Source: Dyadobacter sp. UC 10
GTDB lineage: Bacteria > Bacteroidota > Bacteroidia > Cytophagales > Spirosomataceae
Assembly: GCF_008369915.1 (NCBI RefSeq)
Contig: NZ_VSRN01000001.1
Location: 2,724,501 to 2,788,500, forward strand
Length of the DNA stretch: 64,000 nucleotides
Direction of reading: 5' to 3'
Of this stretch, positions 35,757-42,434 are shown piece after piece. The position numbers and the translations under genes were made by a program. Each line of letters begins with the position of its first letter. Position 1 is the first letter of the stretch. Below the pieces are notes generated by a model. That model was not told the origin of the DNA, searched no databases, and worked only from the letters and a program-made list of their open reading frames with translations.

Positions 35757-36935
35757 TTATTGAAAATTATAGAACAATCCGATAGACAATCCAATCCATT
35801 TCTTTTTGTATGAGGATTTTTCTACGGAAAAACTATTTTGAATAATAAATGGAGGAGACAAAAGGCTCAGTTCATCCTCATACCATTTGGATCCAAAGGG
35901 GAAATTATAGACAGATGTTGCGACACCACTAACAAGATAGCTTGTACGTAAAATGTTAAAAGTAGGCCCGATTTTAACCATATATTTTGATGTGAGTTTA
36001 TTATTCCAGGATAAGGTAACAGTATAGAGTTGGCCATTTATAGTGTCACTTTTTCTTGATGGGCGACGGCTGAATGAGACATTCTGCTTCAGGAAACCGA
36101 TAGTCGCATTTAGTTGACACTGAGACTTGCTGTTGTCATTCAATATTGAACCTAAGCCAAGCCTCCAATTGGGGATTTCATAGTTTGTGCCAATGGAGGA
36201 TAGCAGATGTATTGGCTTTAATCCAATTTCGAATGCAATGTTTGTGTAAGATGTTTCGGATGCATAGAATCCGGCGTGTAAATGCCATTTTGGCGATGAG
36301 GTTGACTCGGACAGGCTTTCTATCACACCTATTGAATGGCCTAATTTAATAGGTACGAGATTAGTGATCTGTTTCAAATTGGGTGTCGCTAGTGGTAAAG
36401 GCTTCCAAGTTTTACTGTTCATCAATCGAAGGCCGGTTTGTTGCTGATTACTTAGTCCATGGCTCATACTACTTCTTGAAGAATCAATTGAGAGTTGAGC
36501 TCCCCCGATGTGCAGGTTCTTAAAATTCTCAATTTTATCATGGGTATTTCTCCCAATTTCTCCGACTATTTGTTTTGGTGAAGCGCTATGTGTCTTATTT
36601 AACGGTCTTAAACGTTTTGGAATACTCTTCTTTTGAATTATTACGTATTCCCCTAAAATCTGATAGTTTAAGGGGGTTGTTCTACTCATGTGCACCAATA
36701 GCTGCAAAATCGTACATTTTTTTCTTGGTATTATAATTTCAGTCTTACTTATTGTCGCGGAATTAAATGAAAGCCTGATAGTAGTCTTCTGGTGTATGTA
36801 TTTTGTCAATGAGTCCAAGGAAATCTTGTCTTCAATTTCTAGTTTGTGAAGTAGCCCGGAGGCTATCTTGCTTTGAGAAAAGACGTTCGCTTGAAACCCA
36901 ATTATTAAAAGTACCTTCGCCAAACTATGCCACAT
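35757..36935 (-). CDS. STN-domain outer-membrane protein, takes the place of a TonB receptor after FecR
   Basis: The 392-residue protein has a signal peptide (about 1-20, FQANVFSQ) and an STN/secretin-like domain at about 30-105 (LTKYIHQKTTIRLSFNSATIS, CTILQLLVHMSRTTPLNYQILGEYVIIQ). A low-complexity polar linker follows (about 105-205). The last 190 residues are beta-rich with alternating strands (WRLGLGSIL, YTVTLSWNN, MVKIGPTFNI) and end IGLSIGLFYNFQ, as in small outer-membrane barrels. There is no plug domain and the length is far too short for a TonB receptor. It starts 1 bp after the FecR-like gene stop. Function unknown; a signal transducer is inferred from position. Confidence 0.7.
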   Translation of the reverse strand: MWHSLAKVLLIIGFQANVFSQSKIASGLLHKLEIEDKISLDSLTKYIHQKTTIRLSFNSATISKTEIIIPRKKCTILQLLVHMSRTTPLNYQILGEYVIIQKKSIPKRLRPLNKTHSASPKQIVGEIGRNTHDKIENFKNLHIGGAQLSIDSSRSSMSHGLSNQQQTGLRLMNSKTWKPLPLATPNLKQITNLVPIKLGHSIGVIESLSESTSSPKWHLHAGFYASETSYTNIAFEIGLKPIHLLSSIGTNYEIPNWRLGLGSILNDNSKSQCQLNATIGFLKQNVSFSRRPSRKSDTINGQLYTVTLSWNNKLTSKYMVKIGPTFNILRTSYLVSGVATSVYNFPFGSKWYEDELSLLSPPFIIQNSFSVEKSSYKKKWIGLSIGLFYNFQ

Positions 36936-36936
36936 T

Positions 36937-37659
36937 TTATTCGCATTTATCTCCTATTATAATAATCTTGTCGGTTCCTGATACACTCTTATATTCTAGT
37001 TTTAGCGTATAGGCAATGATATCTAATATTTCTTCCAGCGATTTATTTTCAAACCGGGAGGTGATCCTGCAATCTCTAATATCTAAATCTGTAAATTGAA
37101 ACCGCACTTTATAGTCTTTTTCAAGAATGATAAGAACTTCATGTAGAGGGGTGTCCTTGAAATCCAGAATATGACTATCTAAGCTGGATTCTTTGATTGG
37201 CGGATGCCTAGGATATAATCTATTGCTACTTTCTCGCTTATAAATACTTTCAGAACTTCTTTGCTTATTGCTTTGAACTATCACTTTATTTGCCGAGCCA
37301 AAGGTAATCGTATCGGAAAGGTTGTTAAAGCTAACCATTAGTACGAGAATAGCGTTAATTGCGGACGTTATGGTTATGAGTGGATATCCTTTCCCAGAAA
37401 TCATTTCAGTCGAGTAATGTGCTTTTTCGGTCATTGATCTCAGTTTCCGTAGCTGCAACCTTGTTTCTGCCCATTCAGCTCTCGTGTTGGGTAATTGGTA
37501 GCGTTCATGTTGAAAGGTTATCTCTATTGTTTTCCACAAACGCTGGAATTCTTTTTGATTGGATATGGATTGACTCAACCAAAGCTCGACCTTACAGGCT
37601 TCGTCTGGTGACGCTTCACCGAGTATGTATTTTGTCAGAATGGATTGTATATCTGTCAT
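36937..37659 (-). CDS. FecR-like anti-sigma factor lacking most of the central FecR domain
   Basis: The 240-residue protein starts with an anti-sigma N-terminus (YILGEASPDEACKVELWLSQS). One membrane helix lies near 92-112. After a short linker comes a C-terminal DUF4974/STN-like domain (FKDTPLHEVLIILEKDYKVRFQF .. LEEILDIIAYTLKLEY). Usual FecR homologues of this phylum are 300-400 residues, with a beta-rich FecR domain between helix and DUF4974; here only about 50 residues fill that space. It should hold the upstream ECF sigma factor at the membrane. Confidence 0.82.
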   Translation of the reverse strand: MTDIQSILTKYILGEASPDEACKVELWLSQSISNQKEFQRLWKTIEITFQHERYQLPNTRAEWAETRLQLRKLRSMTEKAHYSTEMISGKGYPLITITSAINAILVLMVSFNNLSDTITFGSANKVIVQSNKQRSSESIYKRESSNRLYPRHPPIKESSLDSHILDFKDTPLHEVLIILEKDYKVRFQFTDLDIRDCRITSRFENKSLEEILDIIAYTLKLEYKSVSGTDKIIIIGDKCE

Positions 37660-37666
37660 GACATAT

Positions 37667-38209
37667 TCAGTTAATATTTTCTATTATAGAAATCAAGCAA
37701 AACAAAAGATCTGCCAGCTCTAAGCGTAAAATTTTTAATGCTTTTGTCATTTGCGCTTCAACGGTCTTAACTGCAATTCCCAATTCCGCTGCAACTTGTG
37801 AGTACGTTTTTCCCTCTTCCCTACTTTTGATAAATATAATTTTGCATTGGGGTGGTAGCTTGTTTAATGCAGCATCAATTGAGTTCTGCATTTCTTTGAT
37901 TTCGATTGAGGTAATGCCACTTTCTGCACTATTTAATTTTTCAGAAGTCCGATCCAAGTCGACAAAGTTTTGTGACCGGCTCTGGTGATTGATACAATGG
38001 TTGTAAACGGCACGGAAAAGATAGGACTGCAGAGAAACTTTAATTTCAAGCGCGTCTGTTCGTTCCAGGAGTGAAAGGAATACTTTTTGGACAACATCTT
38101 TGGCTGTTTCATTCTCTTTTAGAAGCGTAAATGCATATCTATACAAAGCTTCATAATGCTTGTTAAATGCTTCCTCGATTGCCTTTATCAGGAGATCTTG
38201 TTTAGTCAT
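37667..38209 (-). CDS. ECF RNA polymerase sigma factor (FecI-like, Bacteroidota sigma-70)
   Basis: The 180-residue protein has the region 2 part FNKHYEALYRYAFTLLKENETAKDVVQKVFLSLLER and the region 4 part ALNKLPPQCKIIFIKSREEGKTYSQVAAELGIAVKTVEAQMTKALKIL. It heads the five-gene minus-strand group: the FecR-like gene starts 7 bp after its stop. Its targets probably include its own operon. Codon use is AT-rich compared with the flanking core genes. Confidence 0.93.
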   Translation of the reverse strand: MTKQDLLIKAIEEAFNKHYEALYRYAFTLLKENETAKDVVQKVFLSLLERTDALEIKVSLQSYLFRAVYNHCINHQSRSQNFVDLDRTSEKLNSAESGITSIEIKEMQNSIDAALNKLPPQCKIIFIKSREEGKTYSQVAAELGIAVKTVEAQMTKALKILRLELADLLFCLISIIENIN

Positions 38210-38648
38210 TCCTTGCTACATTTCAATGCTAATGTGTGCTCATATAAAATACTCTTAGGGCAAAGACACCAAATCATGATCATACCCTTATCGAGTACTC
38301 GCCTCAGACATTTAAGATGTTCCGGGATTACCTTTAAATAATTATTGTGATTTGATTTTGAGGAAGCTTAGGTGGATCTGGTGCGAATTCGACCTCTTTC
38401 TGCTTGCGATGGGGCTGGGAGGAGATATAAAATTTATTTATTTAACGGTGGGTTAATTTTCAGTCACTAGCGTTGTTTTCTGTGGAACAATCGCATTATC
38501 TAACACTTGACAGTCATATAATCCGTCACCTCACACCACTAAATAAAACCCCCGCTAACGGCAAAAAGCCGTTTGTAAAGAAAACAATCAACTACTAGGT
38601 AATGCATAGTAGCTTTGAATCATCAAATCAAAATAAACGCTATTAGCC
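38210..38648. other. 439-bp intergenic region upstream of pspC and the ECF operon
   Basis: The region separates two divergent units. On the left it must hold the ECF operon promoter, but I cannot place it. Near the right end are a small hairpin (AACGGC / GCCGTT around 38557-38573) and a dyad with a -7-like element before pspC. No gene is seen. Confidence 0.5.
38592..38617 (+). promoter_or_regulatory. Candidate pspC promoter with overlapping dyad
   Basis: The inverted repeat CTACTA (38592-38597) and TAGTAG (38607-38612) overlaps TAGCTTTG at 38610-38617, an exact TAnnTTTG match. A regulator bound to the dyad would cover the promoter; PadR-type regulators often control pspC genes, but none is in the window. 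Confidence 0.4.
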
Positions 38649-38882
38649 ATGAACCATAACAGATTATACCGGAACACAGCCAACAAAATGATCGGTGGAG
38701 TAGCTTCCGGACTTGCAGATTACTTTCAGATCGACGTAACGATCGTCCGTGTTTTATTCGTACTGGCAGTCTTTGTCCCAGTCACATTTCCGATCGTCCT
38801 GTTTTACATTATCCTCTGGATCGTGATGCCGGATATTGCAAAAAGACCAAAATCAATCATTGAGGAGAATTTTCACTCCTAG
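38649..38882 (+). CDS. pspC: PspC domain small membrane protein
   Basis: The 77-residue protein has the PspC pattern RNTANKMIGGVASGLADYFQIDVTIVRVLFV with one long or two short membrane helices (about 32-65) and the ending LWIVMPD. PspC proteins respond to envelope stress or serve as toxin-like membrane anchors. Single gene between terminator-bounded units. Confidence 0.92.
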   Translation: MNHNRLYRNTANKMIGGVASGLADYFQIDVTIVRVLFVLAVFVPVTFPIVLFYIILWIVMPDIAKRPKSIIEENFHS

Positions 38883-38918
38883 ATCTTAACAATCCATCAG
38901 TAAAGACTTCGTAGTTGC

Positions 38919-38952
38919 AAACCGCCGGAAAACAAATTCCGGCGGTTTGTTG
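38919..38952 (+). terminator. Terminator of pspC
   Basis: The 12-bp perfect stem (38919-38930 with 38937-38948) has a 6-base loop, then GTTGTTTT. Confidence 0.85.
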
Positions 38953-38978
38953 TTTTAGGTTAAATTTCTATTTTTACC

Positions 38979-39002
38979 CGATAGTATGCAGGCATACTAT
39001 CG
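38979..39002 (+). promoter_or_regulatory. 24-bp dyad operator upstream of the thiolase gene
   Basis: CGATAGTATGC, AG, then GCATACTATCG: arms of 11 bases with perfect symmetry, ending 27 bp before the thiolase start. The core GTATGC-NN-GCATAC recurs twice before the acyl-CoA dehydrogenase gene at 45369-45434, which suggests one regulator for both fatty-acid genes. Confidence 0.7.
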
Positions 39003-39029
39003 TAATTTTCATGGACTTAACATAGCTAT

Positions 39030-40208
39030 ATGAACGCATATATTGTAGCGGGATACAGGACCGCAGTGGGAAAAGCTTCCAGGGGCGGCTTCCGCTTCAC
39101 ACGTCCCGACGATCTTGGGGCTACGGTTATCAAACATTTGCTCGAAAAGCTACCTGAGCTGGATCCTACCCAGGTCGACGATGTGATTGTGGGCAATGCG
39201 GTACCGGAGGCTGAGCAGGGAATGCAAATGGGGCGCTACGTGGCTCTGCTTGCACTGCCGCAGAATGTTTCAGGAATTACTATAAATAGGTATTGCGGCT
39301 CGGGTGTGGAGGCTATCGCGATGGCGGCGGCGAAAATAAATGCCGGCATGGCCGAATGTATCATTGCGGGAGGCACCGAATCCATGTCAATGGTACCTAC
39401 CATGGGCTGGAAAACGGCACTGAACTATGAGATCGCACACACCAATCCGCAATATTACCTGAGCATGGGGCTGACGGCCGAGCAGGTTGCGAAAGATTTT
39501 AATATCAGCCGGGAAAAGCAGGACGAATTTTCTTTCCAATCACATCAGAAAGCATTGCGGGCACAGAAGGAAGGCTGGTTTGCGGATGGAATTGTGCCGG
39601 TTACTGTGAAAGAAACTTATTTTGACCAAGCTTCCGGTAAGAAGAAAACCCGCGAATTGGTAGTGAACCAGGATGAAGGCCCGCGTGCTGATACTACGCT
39701 GGAGGCTTTGAATAAATTAAAGCCCGTTTTTGCTGCCGGCGGATCGGTTACGGCGGGTAACTCTTCCCAAACTTCCGACGGGGCCGCATTTGTGATGGTC
39801 ATGTCGGAAAATATGGTAAACAAGCTGAACCTCAAACCAATCGCCCGAATGCTGTCTTATGCCACTGCAGGTGTGGATCCCCGGATTATGGGTATTGGTC
39901 CGGTGGCGGCGATCCCTACTGCGCTCAGACAGGCTGGTTTGAAATTACAGGATATTGAGCAAATTGAACTGAACGAAGCATTTGCCGCGCAGTCGCTTGC
40001 CGTGATCCAGGAGCTGGATATTAATCCGGAAATTGTAAATCCAAATGGCGGCGCCATCGCGCTGGGCCACGCGCTGGGTTCAACAGGGGCCAGGCTGTCG
40101 GTGCAACTATTCAATGAAATGAAGCGGCGGAACCAGAAATATGGTATGGTAACAGCCTGTGTGGGCGGTGGCCAGGGTGTTGCCGGAATTTTCGAAAGAC
40201 TCAATTAA
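39030..40208 (+). CDS. Acetyl-CoA C-acyltransferase (beta-ketothiolase)
   Basis: The 392-residue thiolase has the nucleophile NRYCGSG (Cys89), GHALGSTGA (His347) and TACVGGGQG (Cys377). It cleaves 3-ketoacyl-CoA in beta-oxidation, or condenses two acetyl-CoA. In many Cytophagales it lies next to a 3-hydroxyacyl-CoA dehydrogenase gene; here no such gene is adjacent and the acyl-CoA dehydrogenase is about 5 kb away under a matching operator. Confidence 0.95.
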   Translation: MNAYIVAGYRTAVGKASRGGFRFTRPDDLGATVIKHLLEKLPELDPTQVDDVIVGNAVPEAEQGMQMGRYVALLALPQNVSGITINRYCGSGVEAIAMAAAKINAGMAECIIAGGTESMSMVPTMGWKTALNYEIAHTNPQYYLSMGLTAEQVAKDFNISREKQDEFSFQSHQKALRAQKEGWFADGIVPVTVKETYFDQASGKKKTRELVVNQDEGPRADTTLEALNKLKPVFAAGGSVTAGNSSQTSDGAAFVMVMSENMVNKLNLKPIARMLSYATAGVDPRIMGIGPVAAIPTALRQAGLKLQDIEQIELNEAFAAQSLAVIQELDINPEIVNPNGGAIALGHALGSTGARLSVQLFNEMKRRNQKYGMVTACVGGGQGVAGIFERLN

Positions 40209-40241
40209 ACCGGCAACTAACTAATTTTATTCTAATCAACG

Positions 40242-40287
40242 ATCTCCGTGGTACGTTTGCCCTCGTTCCACGGAGATTCTTTATTTT
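40242..40287 (+). terminator. Terminator of the thiolase gene
   Basis: The 10-bp stem (40242-40251 with 40268-40277) has a 16-base loop and is followed by TCTTTATTTTT. It separates the thiolase from the glycosyltransferase operon. Confidence 0.75.
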
Positions 40288-40313
40288 TACGCAGCCAACT
40301 TGCACGCTTTTTC

Positions 40314-41321
40314 ATGGATGTATCCATTATCATCATTAATTACCGCACGCCACAACTGATCATTAATTGTTTAAATTCTATTCATCAGCACACTTCCGGA
40401 GTGACGTTTGAAGTAATAATTGTTGACAATGACCCTGAAAACGGTGGCGGTGACCTGATCCGCGGTACCTATCCTTCTGTCCGCTGGATTGACCTGCCCT
40501 CCAATCCGGGCTTTGGAATTGCCAATAATAAGGGAATGGCAATAGCAAAAGGGAAGTATTTCCTGCTGCTCAATGCCGACACGCTGGTCACCGACAATGT
40601 GATAGGCCGCTGCTTTGAGCGACTTGAAATCAGGCAGGATATCATCGCCTGCGGGGCACTGCAATATTATCCTGATGGTACGCCAATGCCATTTTACCAA
40701 AGTTTCAATGAGTTTCGGAAAACGTTTTTTATACTGCCTCCGGGAGGTACGACGGACAACATACTGAACCGTTTTTATCCGGAACCCCAATATTCGGACC
40801 CCGATCAATACGACTGGCTGGTTGGTGCATTCATTTTTCTGAGGCGCGAAGGATTTGAGAAAACGGGCGGGTTCAGTCCGGATTTTTTTATGTACGGGGA
40901 GGACGTGGAATGGTCGGGAAGGCTGGGGAAACTGGGGAAGCTATGTTATTTCAAAGATTGTAAATTCATTCACCTCGAAAATAACAATCCGTTCCGGCGG
41001 ACGAATATTTCCTGGATCAACCGGTTCAGTACGCAAATGCAGGTATCCAATTTCCTTTGGGTGAGGAAGCAATATGGTGTTTTTCAGTATCTTTTACTGA
41101 TCGCACATTATATTAGTATGGTACCGGTGGTTTTTGGCTGGAAAATTGCATTTAATATCAAAAGCAGCAGAAATCCGCTGATAGAACTAAGAACCCAGCG
41201 GATTTATGTCAGAAAAACGGTGGTAATTTTAAAGTATTTCTGGCAGACTTTATTCTTAAAAAAAGGATCGTATAAGATAAAACCGCACGAGAACATCGAC
41301 CTATTAACCGCCTCTGCATGA
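40314..41321 (+). CDS. Family 2 glycosyltransferase
   Basis: The start is set at ATG 40314 (MDVSIIIINYRTPQLIINCL); the frame upstream of it overlaps the preceding terminator. The GT-A fold shows VIIVDNDPENGGG, NPGFGIANNKGM and LLLNADTLV (acceptor-side DxD-like NAD-T), then GGFSPDFFMYGEDVEWSGRLGKLG. It resembles rhamnosyl- or galactosyltransferases of cell-surface glycans. A C-terminal hydrophobic stretch near 265-285 may touch the membrane. Its stop overlaps the next start by 4 bases. Confidence 0.9.
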   Translation: MDVSIIIINYRTPQLIINCLNSIHQHTSGVTFEVIIVDNDPENGGGDLIRGTYPSVRWIDLPSNPGFGIANNKGMAIAKGKYFLLLNADTLVTDNVIGRCFERLEIRQDIIACGALQYYPDGTPMPFYQSFNEFRKTFFILPPGGTTDNILNRFYPEPQYSDPDQYDWLVGAFIFLRREGFEKTGGFSPDFFMYGEDVEWSGRLGKLGKLCYFKDCKFIHLENNNPFRRTNISWINRFSTQMQVSNFLWVRKQYGVFQYLLLIAHYISMVPVVFGWKIAFNIKSSRNPLIELRTQRIYVRKTVVILKYFWQTLFLKKGSYKIKPHENIDLLTASA

Positions 41322-42433
41322 ATAGCATGAAGAAAAAAATACTGTTTTTCACGCCCTATGCCACAAGGACAGGATCAGAAATGATGCTGTTGTATATTTT
41401 AAAAAAAATCGACCGTTCGCGTTTCGACGTAGGTATTGTAAGTTTTGCTAACGGGGAGTTACTGAACGATTTTCCCGAAGATATCCCAAGATTCATAGCC
41501 CCTCGAAAGTTCAATGTATTTCAAAAAGTATCCTACCACATTGGTATTAATCCTATTCACAGGTATTTACGAAAGCTCGCGAAAGATTTCAAAGCGGATT
41601 TCTGGTATGTGAATACCACCATGATCCCCGAATCTATCGTAATTGCAAAAGAATTTTCCATCCAAGTCGTAACACACTTTCACGAAATGCCGCTGACATA
41701 CAGCTATCTCAGCGGGCCGGATTTTAAAAGTATTATCGACTATTCACATTTGCTGATCGGCTGCTCGCAGGCTACCTGCGATGCGCTCAGTAACGCAGGC
41801 GCTAAAAATATCGGTCTGCTATATTCTTTTATTGACCATAAGCTGGTTAAAAAGGATAACGAGCGAAGCAATCAGCTGAGAAAGGATCTTGGTATTCCGG
41901 AAAAAGCATTTGTTTGGGTATTGTCAGGAATGACTTCAGAGCGAAAGGGTTTTGATATGCTCCCGGATATTGCCGATGAGCTCGATGACCCAAATGTCCA
42001 CCTCATTTGGGTTGGGGCAAAAATTGACGACGGGATGGTTTATTATACCGAACAGAGGTGTGTAAGTAGCAAATCTGCGACCAAAATTCATCTGGTAGGT
42101 AAGCAAAAAGAAGATTATTATAACTACCTTAACGTGGGTAACGGGTTCCTCCTCACCTCGAGACAAGACCCTTTTCCTCTTGTGATGATAGAAGCTGCGC
42201 TGTTGGGCAAGCCCATTGTTTCATTCCCTTCCGGAGGTGTTTCCGAATTTATTCAGGATGGAATGGGTGTGGTGACCAGTGACCTGAGTGTCAGGCAAAT
42301 GGTGGACGGAATGCGGTTGATTATGGAAGGGAAAGTGGTTGTTGACAGTACGAAAAGCATTGAGCGGGCTGGTCAATTCAATGTGGAAAACGGGTATAAT
42401 GAGTGGATCAAATTAATTGACAAAAAGTTTTAG
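41318..42433 (+). CDS. Family 4 glycosyltransferase
   Basis: The 371-residue GT-B protein has the N-terminal ILFFTPYATRTGSEMMLLYIL, middle HFHEMPLTYSYL, and a C-terminal nucleotide-sugar domain with LSGMTSERKGFDML, IHLVGKQ, and GNGFLLTSRQDPFPLVMIEAALLGKPIVSF with the E-x7-E motif. It is translationally coupled (ATGA) to the preceding transferase and 1 base before the next start, so three proteins are made together, probably for surface polysaccharide or glycoprotein sugars. Confidence 0.9.
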   Translation: MNSMKKKILFFTPYATRTGSEMMLLYILKKIDRSRFDVGIVSFANGELLNDFPEDIPRFIAPRKFNVFQKVSYHIGINPIHRYLRKLAKDFKADFWYVNTTMIPESIVIAKEFSIQVVTHFHEMPLTYSYLSGPDFKSIIDYSHLLIGCSQATCDALSNAGAKNIGLLYSFIDHKLVKKDNERSNQLRKDLGIPEKAFVWVLSGMTSERKGFDMLPDIADELDDPNVHLIWVGAKIDDGMVYYTEQRCVSSKSATKIHLVGKQKEDYYNYLNVGNGFLLTSRQDPFPLVMIEAALLGKPIVSFPSGGVSEFIQDGMGVVTSDLSVRQMVDGMRLIMEGKVVVDSTKSIERAGQFNVENGYNEWIKLIDKKF

Positions 42434-42434
42434 C

